IMG/VR virus record: IMGVR_UViG_3300038761_000002
Coordinates: 1 to 42,901 of that record
DNA from: a virus
Length of the DNA stretch: 42,901 nt
Reading direction: 5' to 3' (one strand)
The notes beneath the pieces were generated by a model. The model made no database searches and was not told the DNA's origin. It worked only from the letters and a program-made list of their open reading frames with translations. The translations under genes were made by a program, and so were the position numbers. Shown here in pieces: positions 7,812 to 16,936 of the stretch (position 1 is its first letter; each line of letters begins with the position of its first letter).

Positions 7812-9352
7812 CAGTTGTGATCCCCTCGCAATTCGATTTTGAGCTGGTCGTCATCGACCGTTGCCTGGCCAGGCAGGACGGTGCGAATCATCCACAGCGG
7901 CGCGGCGGCCGCGTCGGTATCAAAGCGCGCCGTATTGCCCACGCTCCAGCCGGAGCCCCAGCCGTCGGACCGAATGGTGAAATAAGGCGCGCCGGTTTGC
8001 GGGTTAACGGGGGAAAAATCCACTGCCGTGGAACCGGTGGCCACGAGACCCCGCTCCTCGCCGTAAAGCTCAAAGGCGGTTGTCGACGTAAATTTGATCT
8101 TCCACCGCTCGGGCACACTGCCCCTGTTGTCGATCGCGACCGGGTAGGCGATCAAGTTGTAATTTGCGGTGGTCTCTTGGCCGGTGCCGTCGTAGTCGCC
8201 CGGGTCCACGGTGTAGCTCACCCAGTTGCGCACACGGGCGCGCAGATCGCCCAGGTACACGGCTGAGGCGACCCATGTGTCATCCGCTGGGAAGTCGTGA
8301 TAAAGCGGCTGCGCCAGTTGCAAGGTGCCATCGATGCGGGCCTCTGTGCAGAGCGCCATATCGTCAATCCGGTGGACAAAGTGCAAGTCACCGCTCAGGG
8401 CGTTACTGTCGGCGTCTTGAGCTGTGAAGGGGTTGGCGAGGGTGGCAGTGCCGGCGTCCTTGTCCAGCACATACATGGCCGGGTCCAGCCGCGTACCCGC
8501 ATCATCTTCAATCCAGGCATCGTGGAGCAGATCCCGCCCAGCATTGACTACCTGGTCAGCCACCGGGCTGGCGATCAGGTCTTTCTGGGTATGGGTAAGC
8601 ACGAGAATATCGGCATCACGCAAAATCGGGACGCGCCCGTCAGCAGGCAGCCGCACCGGGTCGAGGCCCAAGATGGCAGGATCAAGCGGAATCTGCTTAA
8701 AGCTCACCGCGTTGTAGTACAGGCTTTCGGCTGTTACCGGCACCGGAAACTGAATCTCCACAATGCCGTCCTTGAGCGTCACCTCGCCGGTGATGCCATC
8801 GCCACTGACAACACCCTGATTATCCGCCTCACCGTTGTACTGCTCGCCAGTCGCAAAGTTTTGCGCCCGCACCGTGAAGCCATTCGGGCGCAGCGGTGCC
8901 GCCGAGGTGCGGAATGTCGCCCCACGGGTGACGCTCCAATCATCGCCAATCAGAATTGAAATAGGCGTCACCGTGGCCGATACCGGCCGCCCAGAATAGC
9001 TACTGATCGTGACCATGCCAGATGTGTAACTGATCGTCCCGAGTGCAATGCCGGTGCCCGTGGTGGTGTTGTAGTTTCTCAGCAGGCGCCCTTCCCCATC
9101 ATCGAACCACAACTCGCCACCAATACTTAACACAACGCTACCAGGCACAATCGGCGAGCTTTCTGTGATATAGAACCGCCAGTCCTGATCTGTACCTGCA
9201 AATAATTCCTGCGCAGTGACTTCTGTCCCCGCCGCAAGCTGGTACCCCACATCCACGTCGTGGCTGCGAATTTCCTCTGTCTCTACTGTTGTCTGATAAG
9301 ACGCCGCCGAACCGGTAAGCGACGATTGAGTGACCATTCGGATAGTTGCCAT
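7811..9352 (-). CDS. Beta-rich tail protein, 513 aa
   Basis: No enzyme motif or membrane segment is visible. The N-terminal third (about 63-118) contains a module (PGSVVLSIGGE..FDDGEG...GTISYTSGMVTI) that occurs several times in the neighbouring 649-aa protein, so the two share a repeat unit. The C-terminus (about 400-500) contains FTSTTAFELYGEERGLVATG and FTIRSDGWGSGW, typical of beta-sandwich tail proteins. ATG 9352 has an AAGG box at good spacing. Position between tape measure and hub suggests a tail-tip or side-fibre component. Confidence 0.8.
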   Translation of the reverse strand: MATIRMVTQSSLTGSAASYQTTVETEEIRSHDVDVGYQLAAGTEVTAQELFAGTDQDWRFYITESSPIVPGSVVLSIGGELWFDDGEGRLLRNYNTTTGTGIALGTISYTSGMVTISSYSGRPVSATVTPISILIGDDWSVTRGATFRTSAAPLRPNGFTVRAQNFATGEQYNGEADNQGVVSGDGITGEVTLKDGIVEIQFPVPVTAESLYYNAVSFKQIPLDPAILGLDPVRLPADGRVPILRDADILVLTHTQKDLIASPVADQVVNAGRDLLHDAWIEDDAGTRLDPAMYVLDKDAGTATLANPFTAQDADSNALSGDLHFVHRIDDMALCTEARIDGTLQLAQPLYHDFPADDTWVASAVYLGDLRARVRNWVSYTVDPGDYDGTGQETTANYNLIAYPVAIDNRGSVPERWKIKFTSTTAFELYGEERGLVATGSTAVDFSPVNPQTGAPYFTIRSDGWGSGWSVGNTARFDTDAAAAPLWMIRTVLPGQATVDDDQLKIELRGDHN

Positions 9353-9361
9353 GGGCGTGCC

Positions 9362-11311
9362 TTATGCGTTGACCTGTTTCAAGAAGGTATTACCGGCGAT
9401 AACCAACTGACCGGTGGAATAATTCACAGTCCCGATCACCTCAAAATCCCGGCGGCTGACAAGCGAACCATTGCCGTTATCCGTCACCCAGTGAGACTGA
9501 TCGATATAATTAGTGCTGAGCACTTGCCCAGCACCATCTTTAACGGTCCGTTTCACCGATTTAATCATGGTGAAATCCACAGACCCCGGCTCAATGCTGG
9601 ATGCCGTTTCAATCACAATATCCGCCTGATTACTGTTGTTCGGCACAGTGACAGTTGTTGTGAGCTCAGCCTCATCCTTGTGCGTGTAATCGACGGTCAC
9701 ATCGCCATCAGCCTGGAGCGCAGTGGTAATATCGATTTCACCGCTGGCATAGTTAATCTGCCCTGTAGCATCACCGGTGATGGAACCATCGCCAGCCACA
9801 TCAGTGGCTGTTTTCTGGACACTGCTAACCTCCCAAGTGAGCGTGACAGACCCAGCCACCACTTTGCGGTTTGCCAGGCGAATGCTCAGTGGGGTAACAC
9901 CGGCGTAGGCCTCCGGGTCCTGAACGTAAATGCTTGAGTCTGTCCAACGATAGAAGATGACCGACCCGGCATCTGGCTGCGCCTGCAAGGTGGCAATCAC
10001 ACTGCCCGAGTCGTAACTCACCTGCCCCGACCCATCACCCACCATATTGCCGGTGCCGTCGTCGCGAATGGTGTACCACTTGCCCAAGTAGCGATAACTC
10101 AAGTGCAAGGAAAGCGGTGCAGGCGCCGGATCGAGACTGAGGACGTAATTGAAGTTTCGGTTTGAATCCTCAATGTCGATGCTGCCGGTGTTGGGGATCT
10201 GCTGGCGCAAGGCGCCAGGCTTATAGGAAAGCGTTGTAGAGCCCGACGCACTGCCCCCCCATGTGACCGTACCCGTTGCATAATCAATGGCGCTGCCTTC
10301 CAGAGCACCGGGCACCCCGCCACTGGTAATCAATACACCGCCTTTATCGCTGTAGGATTCACCACCCAGAGAGAACGACACCGACCCCGGCACCACGGCG
10401 GTGGGGAGCGTTGATGCTTCACCACTGGCCACAGTCACGGCCAGGCTCACGCTATCGGAGCCACCGGCCACAATCTGGTTCACATAGCCGCCGGGGCGCT
10501 GATCAATCACAGCAGTTTCATTGCTGGCCGTGGGAATGATCGGGGCGAAGGTATCCGCCACCTGAATGGTCAGGTCCCCCGAAGCAGCCGCCTCCCCAAG
10601 CGAGGTGGAGCCGTAATACTTGGCGGACGTAGCGGGCTGAGTGCTATAGATCAGCGAAGGGCCCGCTGGTTTGGGGCTCGGGTCTGACGCTGGGTAATCG
10701 CGCTTTAGCTCTGCAGACAGCTCCAGAATGTACTGGTCCGCTTTAAACGTGCGAATATCGCCACCGTTCACTTCATAAGTGAAGGTCGCTTCAATGTGCT
10801 GCACATTGAGGATCTTGATGAACTGCTGGGTGCCGAGATCCTGCCCTTCTTGGAGCAACAGCGTGTCGCCAATCTCAGGCGCGGCAATGTTGTTCACCGT
10901 GGGTGCATAGCAAATGATTGAGCGCTGACCTTGCAGCTGGTTACCCCGCAGCGCCAAACCGGTGACAGGGCCGGGAATCACAAACGATTCCACCCGCTGC
11001 CGCGCCGCCTCGCGCTCATCGTAGAAATTCTGCGTGGTAAACAGCAAACCAGACACATTCGGGTCCAGCGGCTGGGCACTCAGAATAGAGTGCGCATCCA
11101 GGTAAAGGTCTGTGGTTGCGGTATCCACTTTCAGAAACGCCTTACGCAAGCTCACTTCACCGTAGGTTCTGTCCACACGGGAAATGTCCTCGAAGAGGTT
11201 ATTGATATCACCATCAATCACCTCGTTACCCGTCATCTGCCCACCACCATCTTCGTTGTCGGTGAGCCGTTCGGGCTGCATCAGTTTGATATCGTCGCTT
11301 GTGATCGCCAC
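9362..11311 (-). CDS. Repeat-containing tail protein, 649 aa
   Basis: The first 220 residues are unique and start MAITSDDIKLMQPERLTDNEDGGG, a form I recall from tail genes of marine gammaproteobacterial phages. From about 307 on there are four copies of a roughly 60-residue module at about 307-363, 395-457, 484-543 and 573-640. Each has a GSV strand, a D-G-x-G turn and a closing G-x-I/V-x-Y-x-S/T-G-x-V. These look like tandem beta-sandwich domains that extend a tail-tip structure. Function is inferred from position after the tape measure. Confidence 0.82.
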   Translation of the reverse strand: MAITSDDIKLMQPERLTDNEDGGGQMTGNEVIDGDINNLFEDISRVDRTYGEVSLRKAFLKVDTATTDLYLDAHSILSAQPLDPNVSGLLFTTQNFYDEREAARQRVESFVIPGPVTGLALRGNQLQGQRSIICYAPTVNNIAAPEIGDTLLLQEGQDLGTQQFIKILNVQHIEATFTYEVNGGDIRTFKADQYILELSAELKRDYPASDPSPKPAGPSLIYSTQPATSAKYYGSTSLGEAAASGDLTIQVADTFAPIIPTASNETAVIDQRPGGYVNQIVAGGSDSVSLAVTVASGEASTLPTAVVPGSVSFSLGGESYSDKGGVLITSGGVPGALEGSAIDYATGTVTWGGSASGSTTLSYKPGALRQQIPNTGSIDIEDSNRNFNYVLSLDPAPAPLSLHLSYRYLGKWYTIRDDGTGNMVGDGSGQVSYDSGSVIATLQAQPDAGSVIFYRWTDSSIYVQDPEAYAGVTPLSIRLANRKVVAGSVTLTWEVSSVQKTATDVAGDGSITGDATGQINYASGEIDITTALQADGDVTVDYTHKDEAELTTTVTVPNNSNQADIVIETASSIEPGSVDFTMIKSVKRTVKDGAGQVLSTNYIDQSHWVTDNGNGSLVSRRDFEVIGTVNYSTGQLVIAGNTFLKQVNA

Positions 11312-11321
11312 GCGGGGGCTC

Positions 11322-11705
11322 CTATTGCGGGGGCTCTACAGTCAGCAGCCGGAGGGTCGCGGTGTACCACGCCCCCGGCTCCAGGCTGATATGGGTGTGT
11401 TCTTTAATCGGAGTGGCCTCAACGGCAACACCCCGGGCGCGGTCAAACACAACGGAAAATTCACGGGCGTCATCCAACGTGAGCTCCATTGCAGCAAGCC
11501 CTGCAGATTCTTTGGCCACCAGAGCATCCAGCGTGGCCCGTTCCAGCCAGCCCACCAGCGTCACTGCCTGGCCGTACTGCTTCACGCCACTTTGAATAAT
11601 CATGCCGCCAGTGAGGCTGCGCTCTTGAGCCTGGGCCACGCCGTTGTGGCTGAATTCGTCTTGCCAGATTAGGTTGTCGGTGAGGTCGATCTCATCAAGC
11701 GTCAC
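11322..11705 (-). CDS. Small tail-tip protein, 127 aa
   Basis: The protein (MTLDEIDLTDNLIWQDEFSHNGVAQAQERSLTGGMIIQ) is compact and beta-rich. ATG 11705 overlaps the tape-measure stop (11702) as ATGA. A small gene directly after the tape measure usually encodes a distal tail or tail-tip adaptor (lambda gpM place). Sequence similarity to such proteins could not be tested here, so the role rests on gene order. Confidence 0.75.
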   Translation of the reverse strand: MTLDEIDLTDNLIWQDEFSHNGVAQAQERSLTGGMIIQSGVKQYGQAVTLVGWLERATLDALVAKESAGLAAMELTLDDAREFSVVFDRARGVAVEATPIKEHTHISLEPGAWYTATLRLLTVEPPQ

Positions 11706-14700
11706 TGCGTTGCCCTCATGCCGGCTTCATTCAGGAATTCCATCAGCCTGTTCACGTCATCCGGATCACCGGCCAGTGAAGACGTACCGCCATTCGGTAG
11801 CGCAATTTCAACACGCTGGGTGGGCGTATTAGGCTGGGTCGTTGCCTGCTGGCCACCGCCCTGCCCTTGCGCCTGCTGGATGCGTTGTTGCCGCGCATCC
11901 GCCTGCGCCTTCACTTCTTCCTGTTTCAGGTCCTGCACGCGCTGGCGGTAAATTTGCTCGTTGATCTTCATGGCCTCGGCATACTCACGGGCCGCACGGC
12001 TTGCCCCTTGCTCGGACGCGGCTTTCATTTGCCGCTGTAGATCCTTCTGCCGTTCCTCAAACCGCCGCCGCTCAATATCCTGCGCGGTGCCGTTCATGTT
12101 GATCAGCTCGGTGCGTAGGCTCTCCGTAGTGCTCGCCGCACTGTCGGCCAGGCCATCGAGCTGCTGTTTGGCGCTTTCAATCGCCGACTTCAGGGTGGAC
12201 AGCTTCTCTTCGCCCAGCAGCTTGGCACCTTGCTTAGCACGGCTGGCGGCATTTAAGAAACTGTTCAAATTACCGCCTTGGCGAGCCATGGCACGGTCGT
12301 AATTTTCCTGCGCGCTGGTCACTTGTTCCTGCACCGCCGCTTTTGTTTCGTAAACCGTTTTCAGCCAGGTGCCGATGCTCAACACGGCAAAGTCCGTTTG
12401 CTCTTTGTAGAGTCGGTCGAACAGTTGCCCCGCCCCCTCGCCGGTGTCGTAGAAGCTTTGGCGGATACCGGTAAAAATTTGCAGCAGTGCCGCACCGGCA
12501 CTACCCGCTTTGCTGGCGCCTTGCTGGGCTTTGTTGCCCACCTCTTGCGCGGCTTGGCCTTGCTGCTGGTAGGCCTGAGTGGTTTTTTGGGCGGCCTGCG
12601 CTTTTTGGTTTTCGCCAGCAGTGGCTTGCTCGGTGGTTTTTTTGGCAGATTCGGTAGCCGCCTTGGTGCGCTTCAGCACATCGTTTGTGGCGGCAGCAAC
12701 TTCCCGCATGGCTTCGGCATACTGGCCCTGCGTGAGAATGTTTTCCTTCATCGCCTGGTCCAGCTCTTTCACCAACGCCGCACCGCCTTCCTCGGACTCA
12801 ATGGCACTCAGAGCTGCCTGAAAGGCTTCCAGCAACACCTTTGCGGATTGCTCACCTTCCAGCCCCGCTTTGGCAATTTGCTTATTGATGGACTGGAACT
12901 TGGTGATGGCCTCTTTTTCCAGCTCTGTCATGCTGTCGGTGATTTTACCCAGGTCGAGGTCCAGCTCTTTCAGCGCCGCACCCAGCTTGCTGCGCGCCGC
13001 ACGAGCAGCACGATCAGACGCAGAGACTTGCTTGGCGGAGGCCTCGTCACCCTTGCTGATTAGCGCAGCAAGATCAGCGTTAATTTTCTTTCTGGTAGAC
13101 TCACTGGCCGCTTTTTGACGCTCGGCGGCAGCCTCTGCCGATTCCGCACTATCAAGAAAGGCTTTGCTAAAGTGGCGCTTAATATCCTCGCCATCTTCAG
13201 CGACTTTATCGACCAACTCGCCGGCGGCACCTTTCGCTCTGTCCGCGAACTCTTTCAGCGAGGCAGACAGATCACCAGCCCCAATCAACCCCGTTAGTTT
13301 TGAAAAACCCTCTGCAATACTGCCGATAGCTGCAAGCCAAATAGCGGCCCCGGTTCTGAATCCTGCAGTCAGCCCATTCCAAAATATGGCGAACCCTGAG
13401 CCGAAACGCTCAATGGCATTCAGGGTTGTCCTGAAGGAATCAGAAACGCCCTGTGCCCACTCTTCAATGCTGCCGTCTTTTTGCATTTCCCGAAGAGTGG
13501 TCAGCAACTCTCTCATCCGGACTTTTATTGCATCTAAAGCGCCCAGTTCACTGGCCAGCGCAAAAAAATCCGTGAACTCTTTCCGAAGAGAAGACAGCAA
13601 CCCCCTAGCGCCATCAATGCGATCAGCCCCTGCCCCTTCGGACATCCGCCCCAGCTCATCGATCAATCGGCTCAGCACATCAGTGCCGAGCAAACCATCA
13701 CTAGCCATCTGCCGGATCTCGCCGCCAAAGCGTCCGGTAACATTACCCAGAGCTTCCATAATCGGAATGCCCGAATCGGTAATGCTGTTCAGCTCTTCCA
13801 ACTGCAGCCGGCCGCTCTGCCAGGCTTGGCCCAGCTGGGTGATCACGGTATCCAGCGTTTGTGCGCCGCTACCGTATTTGGCATTGGCATCGGTCAGGCT
13901 TTGCAGGGAACCGTTAAGGGGATCAATACCAGCAACTTTTAGTCGCCGCGCCGCTTCGGCTGTGTCGCCCAAGCTCTGGCTGTTCCGCTCGGCAATGCGG
14001 TCGACTTCAGCCAACACGCGCCGGCCTTCTTCCATGGAGCCGTAGAGCGCACCGAATTGGCGTTCCAATTCCTCCAGATCGCTGCCAGAAGTAACCAGCT
14101 TCTCCAGCCCTCGCCGCAGCAACTCAAAGACACCGACACCCGCCGCCAACCCCAGCAGCTTGCCCTTAATGCCATCCACGGCACTACCGAAGCGGTTACC
14201 CTTGGCGCTGGCCAGCTCTAGCGCCTGGGCATGCTCACGGGCCTCTGCGGTGGCTTTGCTCAGCTTCTGCTGGGTTTGATCCAGCTCCTTCTGGATGCGG
14301 TCTTCCGCCTGCCCCAGCTCGTTGGTGTCGATTCCGGCTTTATCGAGCGTGCGGCTGTATTTGGCCAGCTCTCGGTTGCTGCGCCCGTACTCGGTGGTAG
14401 CAATGCTTTGCGCGGTTCGCGCTTGCCGCACTGCCACGGAATATTCAGCCTGGCTCTGCCCGGCCTTTTTGCCTTCGCGCTTCAGGTCTTCATAGGTATG
14501 GACCTGTTTATCCATTTCCTTGCGCGCTTTCTCGGCCGCTTCCTGTGCCGCTTTCCAACCCTTGGCCGCTTCCTGCTGTTTATCCAGTTCCCGCAGTTCC
14601 GCTTCCAGCTTTTCCGCTTCGCGCTGCACTTCCTGCAGGGATTCCGCAGCCGGATCTGCCTCTGGGCTGATCGCGTTCTTGGCCTTCAGTACAAGGCTGA

Positions 14701-14722
14701 CTACGGCTTCTTTAAGTGCCAC
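11702..14722 (-). CDS. Tape measure protein, 1006 aa
   Basis: This scaffold sets tail length and is ejected with DNA. It shows long charged coiled-coil stretches (about 20-190 and 500-700), hydrophobic patches (185-200 LLGLAAGVGVFELL; 430-475) and Ala/Gln-rich segments, ending in a Gln/Gly-rich tail. A DIEELERQFGALYGSMEEG-like region and the GQAWQSGRLQLEELNSITDSGIPIMEALG block near 295-325 are typical of siphovirus tape measures. At about 1.5 angstrom per residue it predicts a tail near 150 nm. The start is GTG 14722 with GGAG upstream. The Shine-Dalgarno lies directly after a terminator T-tract. Confidence 0.92.
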   Translation of the reverse strand: MALKEAVVSLVLKAKNAISPEADPAAESLQEVQREAEKLEAELRELDKQQEAAKGWKAAQEAAEKARKEMDKQVHTYEDLKREGKKAGQSQAEYSVAVRQARTAQSIATTEYGRSNRELAKYSRTLDKAGIDTNELGQAEDRIQKELDQTQQKLSKATAEAREHAQALELASAKGNRFGSAVDGIKGKLLGLAAGVGVFELLRRGLEKLVTSGSDLEELERQFGALYGSMEEGRRVLAEVDRIAERNSQSLGDTAEAARRLKVAGIDPLNGSLQSLTDANAKYGSGAQTLDTVITQLGQAWQSGRLQLEELNSITDSGIPIMEALGNVTGRFGGEIRQMASDGLLGTDVLSRLIDELGRMSEGAGADRIDGARGLLSSLRKEFTDFFALASELGALDAIKVRMRELLTTLREMQKDGSIEEWAQGVSDSFRTTLNAIERFGSGFAIFWNGLTAGFRTGAAIWLAAIGSIAEGFSKLTGLIGAGDLSASLKEFADRAKGAAGELVDKVAEDGEDIKRHFSKAFLDSAESAEAAAERQKAASESTRKKINADLAALISKGDEASAKQVSASDRAARAARSKLGAALKELDLDLGKITDSMTELEKEAITKFQSINKQIAKAGLEGEQSAKVLLEAFQAALSAIESEEGGAALVKELDQAMKENILTQGQYAEAMREVAAATNDVLKRTKAATESAKKTTEQATAGENQKAQAAQKTTQAYQQQGQAAQEVGNKAQQGASKAGSAGAALLQIFTGIRQSFYDTGEGAGQLFDRLYKEQTDFAVLSIGTWLKTVYETKAAVQEQVTSAQENYDRAMARQGGNLNSFLNAASRAKQGAKLLGEEKLSTLKSAIESAKQQLDGLADSAASTTESLRTELINMNGTAQDIERRRFEERQKDLQRQMKAASEQGASRAAREYAEAMKINEQIYRQRVQDLKQEEVKAQADARQQRIQQAQGQGGGQQATTQPNTPTQRVEIALPNGGTSSLAGDPDDVNRLMEFLNEAGMRATQ

Positions 14723-14730
14723 GGGTATTG

Positions 14731-14761
14731 CTCCAAAAAAGAACCCCGCCGAAGCGGGGTT
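14731..14761 (-). terminator. Intrinsic terminator between tail tube and tape measure
   Basis: On the minus strand AACCCCGC-TTCG-GCGGGGTT (14761-14742) is followed by TCTTTTTT. This is a classic GC stem with UUCG loop and T-run. It lies after the tail-tube stop (14789) and merges with the tape-measure ribosome binding site, so it probably lowers tape-measure expression relative to the abundant tail tube. Confidence 0.85.
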
Positions 14762-14788
14762 TAAGGACTAGGGAAGCAGGGTGGTGCT

Positions 14789-15541
14789 TTAGTCGAGCAT
14801 GATCACTTCAAAGGGGCTGGCTTTGCCGGCGGGGGTACGCAGCGCACCACTCAGCTGACCATTGATAAACTCATCGCTCATCAGGTCGGTGGCTTCGGAA
14901 GCGTTCAGTACGGCTTCATGCACGATCACCCGGGCCTTCTTGCCGGTGGCCAAGTTCTTGCCTTCCAGAATGATGTGGCGGGGTTTCTGGATTTCTGTGG
15001 CACCCAGCACCTGCGTGCCGGTCTCGCCGTTGTAGCCGTAGTCCACTTCCACTTCTGTGGCGGCACCCGCGTTCAACGCTTTGATGAGGCCGGCATCGGT
15101 GTCCACTTCCACGTCAGTACCAACCGCCAGGTTGCTACTGCCGGTGGTTTCAGTCACCTGGACGCTTTGATCATCGATGTTCGCGTGCGCCAGCTTCACC
15201 CACTGCCCTTCGATCAAGGTGACGGTTTCCGCCGTTACCGTGCCCGCAGTAACACTGTGGGCAGCACTGGTGCCCCCCAGCGCTTCGGCCAGCAGTTCCG
15301 CTGGCAGGGAATCAAAGGTGATGGCCATTTGCGCCGGATCACCGGGAATGTTCACTACATCCAGCGCCTGGCCGTAGGTAGCGGGTTGCTTGGAAATCCG
15401 GTTGCGCGCTTCAGTGCTTGGCGGGGTGAGCTCAAAGCTGGGGACGTTGATGGGGCCATTGAATGCGCCGATAACGCCCTGCTCTACCGGGGCAATGTAG
15501 ACCTTGCCGGCAAAGATGAGGCCGGTGTCCTGGTAAGACAT
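14789..15541 (-). CDS. Major tail tube protein, 250 aa
   Basis: The protein opens MSYQDTGLIFAGKVYIAPVE and has the pattern of siphovirus tail tubes: an N-terminal beta domain, a central insert rich in Val/Thr/Glu (about 95-175, AGTVTAETVTL..GTDVEVDTDAG), and a C-terminal HIILEGKNLATGKKARVIVHEA segment. ATG 15541 has AAGGAG six bases upstream, the strongest Shine-Dalgarno in this operon, as expected for a protein needed in many copies. A strong terminator follows the gene. Confidence 0.87.
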   Translation of the reverse strand: MSYQDTGLIFAGKVYIAPVEQGVIGAFNGPINVPSFELTPPSTEARNRISKQPATYGQALDVVNIPGDPAQMAITFDSLPAELLAEALGGTSAAHSVTAGTVTAETVTLIEGQWVKLAHANIDDQSVQVTETTGSSNLAVGTDVEVDTDAGLIKALNAGAATEVEVDYGYNGETGTQVLGATEIQKPRHIILEGKNLATGKKARVIVHEAVLNASEATDLMSDEFINGQLSGALRTPAGKASPFEVIMLD

Positions 15542-15580
15542 GCTGTTCTCCTTTGGCGCAGGGCGCCGATGGGTTGGGGT

Positions 15581-16045
15581 TTACGTTTTAGGTTCGAGGG
15601 TCATCTGGTAGCGAGCGGTGACGGTGAGCGCCACCCAAGCCACCGGATAACCTTCTTCGGGAATGTTGTATTCGGCATCGCCCACTTCACTGTCGAGCGC
15701 GTGGCCGTCGAGCTGTTCCGTGTTGTTGCGGTCGGCCAGGGCGTTGATCAGGTCGTGCAGGTGGCGTTGCAGTTTCAGGGCGACACCTGCTTCGGCCTTT
15801 TCGGCCACGATGATCTGGTGTGACACTTCGCGCACCAGCCGCCCGCCACTGCTTTTACTGGCGCGGCGGTCATCACCCGGTTGTAGGGCAATAAACGGGA
15901 ACGCCTGCTGCTGGTCCATCACTAGCGCGTGGGCCAGCCAGCCTTCGTACAGTTCGGCGCCCGCATCGCTGCTGTAACCGTTTGCGGTGGCGATGCTTTC
16001 CAGCCGCTGCCGGTACACGGCATAAATAGCTTCGCTGGGGATCAT
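15581..16045 (-). CDS. Tail terminator-like (gpU-type) protein, 154 aa
   Basis: The start MIPSEAIYAVYRQRLESIATANGY and the block VSHQIIVAEKAEAGVALKLQRHLHDLINAL match the general shape of tail-completion proteins that cap the tube. The gene lies exactly between the gpZ-like gene and the tail tube, the place of lambda U. ATG 16045 overlaps the upstream stop (16042) as ATGA. Family assignment rests on order and shape rather than a diagnostic motif. Confidence 0.8.
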   Translation of the reverse strand: MIPSEAIYAVYRQRLESIATANGYSSDAGAELYEGWLAHALVMDQQQAFPFIALQPGDDRRASKSSGGRLVREVSHQIIVAEKAEAGVALKLQRHLHDLINALADRNNTEQLDGHALDSEVGDAEYNIPEEGYPVAWVALTVTARYQMTLEPKT

Positions 16046-16620
16046 TCAAATGCCTCCAACAACAGACCGGCCACTTGCCGGGCGGCACGGTCCTGCAGTT
16101 CCGGCGCAATGTCGTTACGCACGGACTGAAACACCTGGCTCACACTGGGGCCGTGCAGCACTTTGTAGGCATCGCGCCCTTGGCCGGTACGCACGGCAAT
16201 GCCCTTGGCACCGCTGCCGCGCAGCCCGATAAAGAAAAACTTTGGCTCGGTATAACGCCGGCCGGGCTTCACCATGCCGGTAACGCCGCCATGCTTGGTG
16301 CTGCCTTTGCCACGGCGCGAATGCTTCTTGGGCACCCTCAGGCCACGGTTTTCAAACCGGGAAAGCAACACGCCACGACGGGTGGCCTGCACGCCGGACG
16401 CCCATGAGCCGCCCTTTTGCGCGGGGGGCAGCACACGCAGGTGCCGCTTGATGTAGGGCTTGCCCAACGCCACTTGTCCAGCAATGGCAGATACCGCCCG
16501 CTCACGCCCATGCTTGGCGGCATCGCTGAGCACCGTCTGTAGGGCCACGGCACTGTGTTTACCGGTGAGCTGCGCCATGGCATCGAGCACGATTTTCATG
16601 TCCCGGGTGGCTTTGCTCAT
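16042..16620 (-). CDS. Minor tail protein Z-like, 192 aa
   Basis: ATG 16620 (MSKATRDMKIVLDAMAQLTGKHSAVALQTVLSDAAKHG) overlaps the previous stop as ATGA, which excludes the longer open frame to 16728. The basic, Lys/Gly-rich middle (LRVPKKHSRRGKGSTKHGG) and C-terminal helix (VRNDIAPELQDRAARQVAGLL) resemble lambda gpZ, needed for head-tail joining and DNA positioning in the tail. Gene order between the FII-like and U-like genes agrees. Confidence 0.8.
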   Translation of the reverse strand: MSKATRDMKIVLDAMAQLTGKHSAVALQTVLSDAAKHGRERAVSAIAGQVALGKPYIKRHLRVLPPAQKGGSWASGVQATRRGVLLSRFENRGLRVPKKHSRRGKGSTKHGGVTGMVKPGRRYTEPKFFFIGLRGSGAKGIAVRTGQGRDAYKVLHGPSVSQVFQSVRNDIAPELQDRAARQVAGLLLEAFE

Positions 16621-16934
16621 TGGGTCACCTCCACCACCAGGGTGGTGTCGTTGTCGCGCTCCAGGGTGTGCACTGTCCAGACCTTCCCTTTCATCGCGAT
16701 CTTGTCGCCTCGGCGCGGGTACGGCCACGCAGCTTTGGGGTACTCGATATAAATCAGGGTGGCGATCAGGGCGCTCATGTCGTCGCGAACGTCGTCGTAA
16801 CTCAGGGTGGCGACGGTTTCCGGGCTGGTGCCCCGCTCCGGTTTCAGTGGCCCGGCTGTGATGGTGGCCGGGTCACCGTAGAAATTGAAAACGGCGCCAT
16901 CCAGCGCCGTTTTGTAGCCATCGAACTGGCTCAT
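16617..16934 (-). CDS. Head-tail attachment protein, FII-like, 105 aa
   Basis: The protein starts MSQFDGYKTALDGAVFNFYGDPATITAG and ends with a strand set RRGDKIAMKGKVWTVHTLERDNDTTLVVEV. This is similar in outline to lambda gpFII, which joins the head neck to the tail. ATG 16934 lies 2 nt after the upstream stop, and the gene ends by ATGA overlap with the next. The assignment is moderate because it relies on outline and order. Confidence 0.75.
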   Translation of the reverse strand: MSQFDGYKTALDGAVFNFYGDPATITAGPLKPERGTSPETVATLSYDDVRDDMSALIATLIYIEYPKAAWPYPRRGDKIAMKGKVWTVHTLERDNDTTLVVEVTQ

Positions 16935-16936
16935 GG

